The notes below the pieces were generated by a model. It had not been told where the DNA came from, ran no database searches, and was given only the letters and a program-made list of their open reading frames with translations. This document shows positions 10,197 to 19,870 of a DNA stretch of 22,848 bases, in pieces (position 1 is the first letter of the stretch; the number at the start of each line of letters is the position of its first letter). The DNA is taken from positions 240,685-263,532 of the forward strand of contig NW_014577353.1 of NCBI RefSeq assembly GCF_000485595.1. Reading direction: 5' to 3'. The translations under genes were made by a program, and so were the position numbers. Source of the DNA: Priapulus caudatus (lineage: Eukaryota; Priapulida; Priapulimorpha; Priapulimorphida; Priapulidae).

Positions 10197-11107
10197 GTCA
10201 CGCCGCCATTGCTGTTTGTTTTACGAAAACGAACTTTCGGTCTAAATTAAACGTCGATTAGCGAGAAACCTCGTACACATAATATATAGGCCTACTACGT
10301 ACTTACAAAATCAACGTAAGGTATCGTTTCGAATTTGCATATAAAAAGTTAGTTGGCGTCTTAATGGGATAGGTCGATGCCATCAAACGCTTCCAAGAGA
10401 CAAGACACGAGCTCAGCCGTTTATAGGATTAATGACACATCCGATGCTACAACGCGGGTATCACGTTCAATGTACACAGATAATAAATTTCTTTCGGTTA
10501 TAATGACGCGGGGCACAAACAAAAGGATCATTAAAGCTGCGCACCGTTAAACCCCATTCGCATTTCGACATTGCTCTTGCTAGGTTGAGTGATAGCAAGC
10601 TGGTTTGTAATAGGATAGTATCAAACAACCATTTACGCATTGACATATGAATGGCGGCTTCTCGATGAATTATATACCACAACATTGCCAGTGCACTTGC
10701 TGTTTTACTACAGCTTTTAACAGCAGCTTGAAACTGGTTTTAAATCGCAGGGCGTGTTAAATTTTTAATAACTTCAACGCCCCCTTAAAAAAGTTAAATT
10801 GGAACGCATGTCCGTTATACATATGTTATACCTTAGTTGGCAAAATAAATTGAGTTTTAATGGTACCTAATACGGATGACCTTATGTTAGAACTAGATCA
10901 GGGGAGATACTGTGTATTAGACTCATGTAACAAGCCCTACGGGATACAGTTGTGGAAAGACGCATGTATACGTTAGTCATATATGTACACATGGTAATAC
11001 TTCTGCTCATCAAAACACAGATAAGATAAAGCTCTAAAACATACACTCCAAGAAATATAAGCTATAAAGGTTATATAAAAAGAACAGACAGGTATAGATA
11101 CGGAATA
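10197..11107. other. Intronic non-coding DNA
   Basis: Unique AT-rich sequence without microsatellites, next to the splice signals at the end of exon 3. No coding exon is evident. Confidence 0.5.
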
Positions 11108-11109
11108 TT

Positions 11110-11119
11110 TACTTACCAA
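11110..11119 (-). promoter_or_regulatory. pros: Strong U2-type 5' splice site downstream of the U12 donor
   Basis: On the minus strand this reads TTG|GTAAGTA, with the predicted intron starting at 11116. It matches the major-spliceosome donor consensus well. It lies 116 nt downstream of the U12-type donor at 11232. Using it would add those 116 nt to exon 3, which is not a multiple of three, and would bring in the TAG at 11205-11203. Confidence 0.6.
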
Positions 11120-11137
11120 GAGATTGTAAACTATCAG

Positions 11138-11195
11138 CTCTCTCTCTCTCTCTCCTCCTTCGCTCCCCTGTTCATGCTCCCTTTCCCTCTCTCAC
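11138..11195 (-). promoter_or_regulatory. pros: Purine-rich tract between the two donors (possible splicing enhancer)
   Basis: In transcript sense this is about 58 nt of almost only G and A, including a GA-repeat core of about 16 nt (11140-11155) and GGGAAAGGGAG. Purine-rich elements of this kind act as splicing enhancers bound by SR proteins. In Drosophila prospero a purine-rich enhancer is reported to govern the choice between U2 and U12 splicing of the twintron. Its role here is inferred from position and composition. It could also be simply a GA microsatellite. Confidence 0.45.
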
Positions 11196-11223
11196 TGCAA
11201 TACTACATAATTCGATTTAAAAA

Positions 11224-11232
11224 AAAGGATAT
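11224..11232 (-). promoter_or_regulatory. pros: U12-type (AT-AC) 5' splice site ending exon 3
   Basis: The minus strand reads CCTCAA|ATATCCTTT. The nine bases ATATCCTTT match the nearly invariant donor of minor-spliceosome AT-AC introns exactly. Position and frame support real use: the preceding protein ends at the point where Prox/Prospero proteins enter the homeo-Prospero domain, the junction is phase 0, and no U2 donor is present at that point. The matching AC acceptor and the domain exon are expected further left, outside this window. Confidence 0.85.
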
Positions 11233-12549
11233 TTGAGGCATGCCCTGGTGATCGTAGGTGGGGAATTCTCCTGAGCCGGATCCCTCGGAGGGCCCGTCAT
11301 AGCCACCCATGCTTTCATTCTTCATGTTGTACGAGTAGCCGTCAGGCGAGTTGACTCGTGGCGACTCCTGCATCGGGGAACCCGTCATCGGTGTCATGCG
11401 CCGGTCGAAGACCGCATCGTCGTCGCCGCCGCGGACCTCGCCAAGACTCGGGTTTGGAATCGCGACACTTGTCAGCAGGCTCATCGGCGCCATCTGGTAG
11501 GGGCTGTCGCCAACGCGCTTCGCCGGCGCGTCGTCAATGTTGATGCGCGTGCTCGTGCGTGGCGACAGTCGCGTGTCCGTCACCTTGTGGCGCTTCTTCT
11601 TCGTCGGCATGACGAGCGACATCGCCTCCAGCTGCTCCATGTGCTCCTGCATCGTCGGCTTGTACATCGGTGGCGGTGGCGGCGTCGGCACGCCACAGTG
11701 GTTGTAGAGACCGTACGGCGCCTGCATCGCGAAGAACGGGTGACCGTTCGGCAGCGGCGGATGCATCATCGCCTCGTACTGCACCGGCGGCACGCACATC
11801 TGCTGCGGCAATGGGTACTTCGGCTCCATCTTGCCCTTGTCGGAGATCTTCGTCGGCGCCATCTTGCTGCGTGCGCTGGGGCTGTGGCCAACCGGACCGG
11901 TCGGCGGGCAGAGGCGGTCGTCCGAGAGCGCGGCGCGGCGCGAGCGCACGTGCAGCACGAAGCGCGCGACGATCGAGTCGATGATGAGCGACACGGACGT
12001 GACGAGCTCGGCCTTGAGCGCGTGAGCGAGCGTCTCGATCTCGGCGTCGGTGTAGTGCACCTTCTCGTGGAAGTTCTTCGCGGCCATCTCTTGCTCGCTG
12101 ACCAGACGCCGCGCCTGGTCGATGAAGTGCGAGGGGTCAAGTCCGTCCGGCGGGCGGGCGGGGTCTCCGGCCGGCCGCGCCTCACCGTTCCCCTTTGGAG
12201 TGCTGGCCAGTCTTGGTGGGGCGGCAGGTCTGCGCATGTTGTCAGTGTTCTCGTTGGCGTCGGTGGCCGCCTCGACCTGCTCCTCCTCGAAAAGAGCCGT
12301 GTAGCACTGCTTCATGTGAGACAGCTGGTTCTGTAGTTGCTGAAGCTGTGAGCGAAGCATCTCAGCCTCGCCCGTAGCGCCGCCCCCCGCAGCGCCACCT
12401 TCCAGCTTGAAGGGTTGCTGTTGCGGCACGTACTGCTTGCGCTTTGGCTTGCGGATGACTGGCGACAGTCGGTTGCTCTGCATGTCACCGGATCTTGCAG
12501 GAGACATGCGCATGCTCGTCACTATCGCGTCGACTCTGGCTCTCTTTGC
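11233..12549 (-). CDS. pros: Prospero/Prox homeobox protein, exon 3 (central region)
   Basis: This exon encodes 439 residues (286-724 of the predicted protein) of a nuclear homeobox transcription factor that controls neural and other cell-fate decisions. It begins after TTTCTTTGCAG with AKRARVDAIV, the KRARVE-type block of Prox1/Prospero. A basic stretch RKPKRKQ (about 318-324) is a likely nuclear-localisation signal. A glutamine/leucine coiled coil follows at about 347-372. LDPSHFIDQARRLVSEQEM (422-440) matches the Prox1 block LDPGQFIDRARALIREQEM closely, and LAHALKAEL...IIDSIVARF (459-482) matches its following helix. KKKRHKVTDTRLSPR and SVAIPNPS resemble blocks I recall from arthropod Prospero. 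The exon ends at MPQ just before the homeo-Prospero domain, which is absent from the window. The exon is GC-rich, and a 249-codon antisense frame is a shadow of it. Confidence 0.93.
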
Positions 12550-13338
12550 CTGCAAAGAAACGTACGGAGAACTGTCTTTCAAAGCTGTATGGAGGTCACT
12601 GGTAGGCAATGATGGTCGAAGACAAATTGTATAATAGAGACAACGTTACTCAACAGAAGCAAGGCACAGAGACGTTTCCTTCACACCAGAGGTGTCTTCG
12701 GCAACAGATGAATACAATGTCTGAAGCACAGCAACAATAAACAGTAAAGTTACTGCAAAAAGTTATACTTTTCTGCGAAGTCGACAAGCCTCGAATAGTC
12801 GAATAATAAGGAAAACGTGTAGATAACTCACGCAGGCATAACGGGAACCTTATTGTTCGTTTTTCCACACACACACAGTTGCTACGGAACAAAGCTTCTC
12901 TGCCGAAACAGAGGTCACTTGTGAAATTAAGAATGGAAGAAATACAATGCTGATAACAAAATGTGAGACTGAAACAAAGGCACAATTCTGTCCGAAGTTG
13001 CACAATGAACTCACTCTACCATGTGTTCCTGCGATCAAACAGAGATCCCTAGCGATTACATGAGGATATTAACCCTGTAAAAGTAATTGTCATCCAAGTT
13101 TGCTATCGCGCAAAACAGTTTTTTTTCTGAATACGGCCATTGTTAACGAAGATTTACAGAAACCTGTTAGAATTACTGTTCTTTAGCTTTATTGCTGCAG
13201 AAAATTGAAGATAATTTCCTCCACAGTGGCAAAACCGCTTGAAAAAACACATCATACATCTCTCCCTGTGTGACATTGGGTCGGAACTATTTAATCGCAG
13301 TATTCAGTATTCACATTTCCTAGGCGAAGTGTGCCCGC

Positions 13339-13417
13339 GCGTGCGTGCGCGCGTGTGTGGGTCCACATGACAGCACAGCCAACAAGTACTTATATATAAA
13401 GAGAGACAGCGTGTGTA

Positions 13418-13453
<36 letters not shown>
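13339..13453. repeat. (GCGT)n and GT microsatellites
   Basis: A short GCGTGTG tract is followed at 13421-13453 by about eight GCGT units, all within intron 2. Confidence 0.9.
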
Positions 13454-13459
13454 TACTCG

Positions 13460-14900
13460 CACATATACAAACTGCTAGCAGCGTTTATTGATTCACGCAA
13501 TATATGTGTTTTATCCAATAACTTGCACCCCACTTTGCTCATATTCCCAGACCTTTATATGAAATTAAACGTACCAGTGGCCCACAGGCCGTTGCTACAA
13601 CTAATAAACTGTGTAACCCTATAGTAGAGCTTACAGCTAGAAATTCCAAAACAGTAACGTCTGAAAAAACGGCCCGAAATAGTTTAATTTTTAAACAAAT
13701 AAGTTAATAGTTAGGAAGTAGCGAATAAATAGGTTGTATATGTCACAGGATCTCTAAACTACGACACATGAAAAGTGTCATTATCTTGTCACTGTGAAAA
13801 CATACAGCACCGGCAACACGTTTTAAATCCTTTGTAAAAACTAGGTTTACCTCAAATACTATTGTCCGGTCACAGTAACATACGTATGTTAGATCTGTCT
13901 ATGATTTTCTTTTTTTGTAAAACTACCAGTCTTTAATAAATAAAGTTAAGAAAAAATTAAGTTATTCAAATGTCAAGAAAGTTTTTACTCTTATTTTACA
14001 TTGCCCCACCCCCCGAGAAAATATATTTTAGCTATGCTGCCATTTGGATGCCTCTATATAGACGCATAAGTTTTTCAATCTGAGAAATATGCATAAATAC
14101 GGGCACAAGTATCAAATCAATATCATATGAATTGCTTTTACAGGTAATATAAAAAATGGCATCTGCATGATCAGGCTATGCAAATATGCCAATTACAAGA
14201 GTTTAAAAAAATCAATGCAATATTATTGTAACTTTACCCATAACCGTCTGAATTTCTGAAACTAGCAATTAGGTGACTTATGAAAATTTGATCATCCTAT
14301 CATTAATTTAGGAAATCAATAACTCTAATTAAAAATATATTTACTTGTCTTGTCATCAGACAATTCTTAAAATATGCCCTGCAGATAAAATAGCATAACA
14401 ACGGTGGAAAGCTCACAAACACTCATAGCACCGGCTAGCTAGTTCTGCGCTAAATAGCAGAAACTGGCAAATAAGTTTTCGTTTTAAATGAAAGAAAATT
14501 CCGAGACGTTTGACGACAGTAGCAAGCTTGCGATGGAACAAACTAAGTTTATCATTACACTGTTTAAAAACTTATAGTAGGCAGACCAAGATTTTTTTTG
14601 TAAAACAGACTTGTTAATCATGTGTTAAACTTTACTAGTTTTAATTTTCATGGTTCTTAAAATGAAAACCAGAATCAAAGTTTTTACCACACCATGATCG
14701 TCAAATATATATTGAAGAATTCGCGTAGGAAAAAAGACGAATTTAAATATATAGTAAACTTATAGTAAATTAATATTTCTGAATCGTCAATTAAATAAAT
14801 CCGGCACCTGGGATTCATTCGCGACATTCAACCCACGTGTTCACTTTTTACAAATTAATAAAAAGCTTGAATAAATAAAAATCTGATTTCCTGTACTATA
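13460..14900. other. Microsatellite-free AT-rich intronic block
   Basis: About 1.4 kb of unique AT-rich sequence, unusual here for lacking simple repeats. It contains a perfect POU octamer ATGCAAAT at 14178-14185 and a TATGCATAAAT string near 14090. It may hold intronic regulatory elements; nothing coding is seen. Confidence 0.4.
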
Positions 14901-14904
14901 TATA

Positions 14905-15095
14905 TAAATATAAACGTGTGTCTGCGAGCATGCGAGCGTGCGTGCGTGCACGCGTGCGTGTTTGTGTGTATTGCGTGCGTGTGTGTGTGAAAGAGAGTAT
15001 GTGCGTATATGTGTGTGTGCGTGCGGATGTATGAGGGTGGGTGGGTGTGTGCGTGCGTTCGTGCCTGAGTGCGTGCGTGCGCGTACGTGTATATA
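14905..15095. repeat. Degenerate (GT/GC)n microsatellite
   Basis: A GT-rich tract with GCGT, GGGT and other interruptions over about 190 bp in intron 2. Histidine/threonine frames on the minus strand are repeat artefacts. Confidence 0.9.
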
Positions 15096-16476
15096 TAATA
15101 TGTATGAGTGTGCGTAAGCGTAAGGGCATATCCATGCATGCGTATGCCTACCTGCATACGAAGTTGCGTGCCTGCATAAATATATAATTGTGCAATGTGA
15201 TTCCCAAGTCTAAGTCTAAAGGCCATAAATTGCAAGGAACTCGGTTGCGTAGCAGTGGCCCGCATTGGGTGTTTGCCTCCGCCGAGCTGGCACGGCACGG
15301 TCTGTTCTAACACAACTATCAACAGGATCCTAATAAAGCATTTTCAGCAAACCTTCTGCTTGGTCAATATTGAAACAAATGCTAGGGGGAAATTAATACA
15401 AACAGATCACGACAAACAAAAACATTTTCTTAATATATCAAAGTCAGATCAGATATTTTCCGACTTTCTGCTTCGCTTATGTAACGTAAGGCCGACAAAC
15501 AAGGAGAGCCAGCGGGTAGGTATAATGCGGGCTAGGCTCGGTTTAGCACGCGTGGCAGATGCGCTGCGGTCAGAACTGCCACAAGGTATCTCACATGACG
15601 GCACAAAGACCTCTCTTGTCCGATCAGGCAGCGCAGACGCGCGTGCACACGCACCTCACGTACGCGCAACCACGCGCCACAGCTACCACGAACACATAAA
15701 AACACTGAAACCGCTTAGCTTTATTGAAGGACTACCCGACGACCCCCCCCCCTCCTACTACGCGCACAGCTAGTACGTGTACGTGTGCAACTGTTTACGG
15801 AATTGCTGAGCTATTTGCACGAAGTGAGGTAATGTGCACAAAACCAGACACGTATGCGCGCACGCGTGCATGGTGTACGGGTCTCATACCGCGGCGTTTG
15901 CCACAATCGATAGGCACGTAAGAAACCAACACGCAACTGGCAGTTTTTTCTAATGCAAATAAAATCAATGTATCTGATTGAGCGCAAACTTGTCTCTGGT
16001 ACATGTGTCTCATCTATTTTTAAATGATAAGCTTAAAATTAATGAATTAATAATACAAAATACACGCTTGCATGTGAGCAGTGCAACTTAGCTGCCATAT
16101 CTAATTTGCCCTTTGTTCTGTTATATATTATGCGTACTCTTACACTATGAGAATTTTCCACAATACAATTCTACGAGTTTTTTGTCATAACAATCTTCAA
16201 TTATTTACACAATCAATAGTCAGAGAACTGGAAAAATCGATAGCCTTTAAAGTCTCTAGACACAATAAAAATAAACTTCTTTAAAAAAATACAAAATCTA
16301 GTAACTAAGGATTAGACAAGTGGCGAGTTAAAATTTTACGCTCATTTTTACCTGCATTCTTTATTATAGTTTGATATTAGAATTTGCATTTTTAATAGAG
16401 ATATTTTTTATGTAGGGAGGGGGTCATGGATAACACAACTGTCTCTTTAAAACAATCTTCAAATATAATTACTTAT
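15096..16476. other. Intronic non-coding DNA within intron 2
   Basis: Unique sequence; 15480-15920 is more GC- and CpG-rich than its surroundings. A 172-codon plus-strand frame (15255-15773) has no recognisable motif and runs antisense to the gene. Confidence 0.45.
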
Positions 16477-16597
16477 AAGGCTACAACTACAACCTACACA
16501 GTACACTATACTACTACACTACTACAAACTACAAACTACAATCTTTACTCTACTTACTTACTGTACTTACTATACTTTACTCTACTATCTTTAAATA
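16477..16597. repeat. Degenerate ACT/TACT tandem repeat
   Basis: About 120 bp of TAC, ACT and TACT repeats, including two copies of ACAAACT. It lies about 150 bp inside the 5' end of intron 2. Confidence 0.85.
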
Positions 16598-16746
16598 AAA
16601 TTAGCTACGATTACATAATCACATCCTTCAAACATAAATCTACATAAATTTTCAAGAACTGGAACAAACCCAGCTTGAAAATTAACATAGGAAGACGTGA
16701 AGGCAAAATGAAAATGCGTGACGAAAACACAATTGATCGTACTCAC

Positions 16747-17598
16747 CTGTACGGAGTCCTCCTCGTATCCGTTGTTTATGTTACTGTTATTGTTGTTGTT
16801 GCTGTTACTGTTGTTGTTGTTGTTGCTGCCGCTGTTGTTGTTGCTGCTGCTGGTGGTGCTGTTGTTGTTCCCACTCGTGACGTTGCTAGCGGATGCTGGG
16901 CGTGGGTTGGCAGTGGCCGTCGTGGGGGATGTTGTTGTTGACTCGCAGGCACTCAAGCTGGTCTGGCCCTGCATTGCTTGGCCGTCGTCCAGTGTCTCTG
17001 ATTCACTGTCCTCGGATGACGACTCGCTCATAGCACGCTGGGTCTCGCATGACCCATTCTGCTTGAGTGCTTGCTCCTGCAGGAGATGGCTGATGATCGT
17101 ACCGGGAGGTGGACTCGTCTTGTTCAGCAGGCGGTGGTGGTGTCCCTGCCGCTCCTTGTTCTGCAGTATCTCGCGCAGCAGTGTCGACCCGTCGACGGAC
17201 GGTAAGTGTTCGGAACGATTCACACCGCCGACGCCGCCCGTTACAAGTACATTCCCACCCTTCCCGTCCAGCTGATCAAGCTCGGCCGTCTTGGCCGCGA
17301 TGCTCTCACGGATGAGGTCGTTGATGGAGCGAACAGCCGGGCTGAGACAGTCCGGCCTGAGAGGCGGTGAGGCGAGGCTGTAGCCGTTCGTCGGCCGCAG
17401 CGGCGAGTAGCTGGTGATCGTCGCGTAGCTGTTGCGCGGCTCCCCGGCGTCAACTCGTTGTCGCGTCCGCTTCACTTTCTTCGCCTGCTGTCCCGCGAAC
17501 AGTCTGCCCGTGTCGACGCCCGCAGCCAAGTGAGAAGAATGGTCGCTCTCATCTCCGGATGACATGCTTACGCTGACCTGCCACCTGTCATAGCCCGC
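16747..17598 (-). CDS. pros: Prospero/Prox homeobox protein, exon 2 (N-terminal region)
   Basis: This exon encodes residues 2-285 of the predicted protein, between the acceptor TATATGTTTCAG (ending at 17599) and the donor CAG|GTGAGT at 16746, phase 0 at both ends. The basic block KRTRQRVD (44-51) corresponds to the QTKRRRVD block near the Prox1 N-terminus. STLLREIL (139-146) and PPPGTIISHLLQEQALKQNG (164-183) align with Prox1 LRKLL and PGATIISQLL, the two nuclear-receptor-box motifs, in the same order and spacing. An acidic serine stretch (SSSEDSESE, about 195-203) follows. The C-terminal part is a Ser/Asn-rich tract (about 244-278) encoded by mixed AAC, AAT and AGC codons, probably disordered. 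The exon lacks the DNA-binding domain, as expected for this family. Confidence 0.9.
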
Positions 17599-17743
17599 CT
17601 GAAACATATAATTACCCGGAGCCTTTTCTTAACAACAATAGACACTGCGCTCGCGCTCTGAAACAATAGCGACGCACAGGAAGTCATTATTTTCGGGGGT
17701 AGGGGGGGGGAGCGAGGTGGGCGCAATTTTCTAAGGCACTCAC
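17599..17743 (-). other. pros: Intron 1 of prospero (145 bp)
   Basis: The donor ATG|GTGAGT at 17743 and the acceptor TATATGTTTCAG, with the exon starting at 17598, are both good. A competing TTGTTTCAG about 60 bp upstream would shift the frame, so the later acceptor is preferred. A C-rich stretch lies near the middle. Confidence 0.6.
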
Positions 17744-17746
17744 CAT
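17744..17746 (-). CDS. pros: Prospero/Prox exon 1: start codon at the exon's last three bases
   Basis: The minus strand reads TTCTCATG|GTGAGT. Splicing to GCGGGCTATGAC gives M-AGYDRWQVSVSMSSG in the frame of exon 2. An in-frame TAA lies 24 codons upstream (17818-17816) with no ATG between, which supports this ATG as the start. The 5' limit of the exon is unknown. An alternative is that exon 2 carries the start at its internal ATG (17565-17563, Kozak A at -3), giving a protein 12 residues shorter. Confidence 0.55.
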
Positions 17747-18180
17747 GAGAAGGGAGAGAGGGAGAGAGAAAAAAACGCACGCCTCGTTGTGCAGCCGGCA
17801 GATTACGGGGTGTGATTAGATAAAATATTAAGCTCTAATGTGTCACACTTCAGTAATCGGCCTTCCTGTGCGGAAAGCTCACCAAAGCACATGTTCAGCA
17901 TTTTATAGCGTCAAGGCAGCCGGACACTCCTCCCACAGCCACCGATCCATATCTTACAGCCAATGAGAAAATATGCCTCATGGATTTGGCACTTCCCACG
18001 CGCACCCAGATTGCTCCGCTGCTCATCAATATCTTCAGAAACATCGCAGCACACGAACAGGCAGGCAGGCACACACTCTGTACGTACCGCGGGCTGCATT
18101 GTCCAGAGGTGGCGACGAAGAGCGAGCACGCACGCGAGACAGAGAAAGAGAACGAGAGGGAGAGAGAAGCGCGGCCAGAC
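17747..18180. other. Upstream region / possible 5' UTR of prospero
   Basis: The transcript strand is pyrimidine-rich immediately upstream of the start codon and unique further out. The exon 1 boundary or transcription start may lie here, but no TATA box or convincing acceptor decides it. Confidence 0.35.
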
Positions 18181-18181
18181 T

Positions 18182-18183
18182 GA

Positions 18184-18216
<33 letters not shown>

Positions 18217-18390
18217 GAGAGATAGAGAAGGATGAAGGAGAGTGATAGAGAGATAGAACGAGAGCAAACGAAAAAACGAACAAGAGAGAGAACACAAATA
18301 GAGGGAGAGAGAGAGCGACAGAAAGAAAGAGAGAGAGAGAGAGATAGAGAGAGAGAGAGCGCGCCAGAGAGAGAGAATGATTGAGAGAGA
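18182..18390. repeat. (GA)n microsatellite block
   Basis: About 210 bp of GA repeats with AA, TA and GC interruptions, 0.4-0.6 kb upstream of the start codon. In transcript sense it reads CU. GA blocks in promoters can bind GAGA-type factors in some animals; there is no further evidence here. Confidence 0.93.
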
Positions 18391-18663
18391 GAGGGAGAAC
18401 TCTCACAACAAGAATCTCAATAAGAACAACTCTTGACAAGAATTTAATCTATACGTACTTTTGTTTTAGGTAGGTATATACTGTCCGTAAAGCTGTACAG
18501 TAACATTATGCCTATATATATGACGCCCACACTAGACACACAGTTCCGCATATACAATGTCTGACTTGTACAATCCTCGGTAGAAATAATGATCACATGT
18601 ATGCACACTGCCATATATAGCTATTGTATACATTAAACAGGATATACTGCCTGCGGATATCAT

Positions 18664-18674
18664 GTTATTATTAT

Positions 18675-18708
<34 letters not shown>

Positions 18709-18720
18709 ATATATATATAT
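18664..18720. repeat. (TA)n microsatellite
   Basis: TA repeats with two ACATA interruptions. The 18721 hairpin element begins directly at its right edge, and TA repeats resume after that element. Confidence 0.93.
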
Positions 18721-18815
18721 CAAGAGTCCATAATAGAAAATTCAATTTCTATTATTCTCTATTTCTCTATTCTATTTTATTCTATTAATCTAGAATTTTA
18801 TATTATGGACTCTTG
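18721..18815. mobile_element. MITE-like hairpin element 1 (95 bp)
   Basis: The ends are inverted repeats: CAAGAGTCCATAATAGAAAA on the left matches the reverse complement of the right end over about 23 bp with one mismatch. It is flanked by ATATATAT on both sides, consistent with an 8-bp duplication but uninformative within a TA microsatellite. The interior is AT-rich (TCTATT repeats) and non-coding. It shares the CARGAGT terminus with three other elements in the window. Confidence 0.75.
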
Positions 18816-18839
18816 ATATATATAATATAGTTCTCTCAA

Positions 18840-19140
18840 ATAATATCAGTTACTAACTACAGTACTGATTGTTGTTTTTAACTGTAGCCTTGCAGACACA
18901 GGTGAAGAAAATGCAAATTTAGACTGTTCCGGCATATTTTTAATGCTAGAGAATGGGGATTATTGTATGGAACTGCTCGGATTTAAATATAAATGAGGCG
19001 CAGTTTCTGAATTTCAATCAAGACAAATGCAGGAAATACTCACTTGAGACAAGTTAACCATTACGTGTCTAAATACAACTGGACTAAATATCGATGTGTG
19101 ATAAGAACACAATGCATTAAAATCAAACAAAGAAACACAA
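18840..19140. other. Intergenic/upstream unique sequence
   Basis: AT-rich unique DNA between two hairpin elements. A donor-like CAA|GTGAGTATT on the minus strand at 19043 could end an upstream non-coding exon, but nothing else supports it. Confidence 0.35.
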
Positions 19141-19151
19141 TGCAACCGAAT

Positions 19152-19213
19152 CAGGAGTCTATCAATAGATTATGATATTAATATATTGAGATTAATATAT
19201 TGATAGACTCCTG
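19152..19213. mobile_element. MITE-like hairpin element 2 (62 bp)
   Basis: The terminal inverted repeats CAGGAGTCTATCAATA are perfect over 16 bp. Seven bases, ACCGAAT, are duplicated directly outside both ends (19145-19151 and 19214-19220), as expected for transposon insertion. The interior is TTAATATATT-rich and non-coding. Confidence 0.82.
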
Positions 19214-19220
19214 ACCGAAT

Positions 19221-19619
19221 GTTTGATAGAACGTGTCTAATGCTAAAAAGAATGAAAACAGAAAAATAGTACATATATATATAGATCACGTTGCTGACCT
19301 ATGTACTGTGATTTCTTCTTCGCCTTGGCTAACTTATATACATATACGTTAAAGTACAAAACACGTACATAAAAAAATCGCCGGAATGTTCTTTCGTCTG
19401 ACAGAGCATGTAGGCAGCAACTGTCTGTTATTTATTATAAGCGCTGTAGGAGAGCACTACTGCTGATCATGACCTTGATCACAGGAGCGGGGAAGAGACA
19501 TCTCTACGGCCGCGTGGGGTTGCTGACACGAAATGACAGGAAGTCGTACAATGTGAGAGCAGGCGGCGAAGAAAGCAGAGGAAAGGGAAGTGCATCGCTG
19601 ATAAAACCGGGGCTCACTT
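19221..19619. other. Upstream non-coding DNA
   Basis: Mostly AT-rich, turning GC-richer from 19480. No gene or clear element is seen. Confidence 0.4.
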
Positions 19620-19870
19620 GACAATCGGCAAGATGTTTAACGCGCCCGCTAAACGCCGCGTTATAGCCACGACCAACCCACACCACCTCCTCGACCACGC
19701 GCGACGAGCCGGCCCTCCCCCTAGCCCCGCCCAGCGACGACTGTCGTCAGGCGCCGATCGCGACGCCACCTACGGTCGCGGCGGCACAGCAAGTTTCGAT
19801 GAACCTGCTTCAGCCGATAAGGGCGACGCTCAGCGAACAATGGGCGGCTCGGAGCGCTGATCCCTCCGCC
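19620..19870 (-). promoter_or_regulatory. CpG-rich patch, candidate prospero promoter or first exon
   Basis: CpG density is high here compared with the AT-rich flanks. A GC box, CCCCGCCC, lies at 19725-19732, and ACAATGGGCGG lies near 19840. On the gene strand the patch ends at CAA|GTGAGC (donor-like, 19617), compatible with a non-coding first exon about 1.9 kb upstream of the start codon. The call rests on composition and short motifs only. Confidence 0.35.

Larger units (their letters stand above)
12550..16746 (-). other. pros: Intron 2 of prospero (U2-type, 4.2 kb)
   Basis: The donor is CAG|GTGAGT at 16746 and the acceptor TTTCTTTGCAG ends at 12550, both canonical, joining phase 0 codons (VQ|AKRARVD). 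The intron is AT-rich. It holds a GCGT tract (about 13339-13453), a microsatellite-free block (13460-14900), GT-rich repeats (14905-15095) and an ACT-rich tract (16477-16597). I see no additional exon in it. Confidence 0.85.

Noticed and set aside
11203-11232. Exon 3 frame continuing to a TAG, adding ISFFLNRIM
   Set aside because: This is intron sequence beginning with the U12 donor. As the true C-terminus it would give a Prospero protein without a DNA-binding domain, so it is kept only as the product of intron retention or of U2-donor use.
11587-12336. 249-codon plus-strand open frame
   Set aside because: It lies antisense to exon 3, whose reading frame matches a known family. The arginine/histidine/leucine-rich content is typical of a shadow frame in GC-rich coding DNA.
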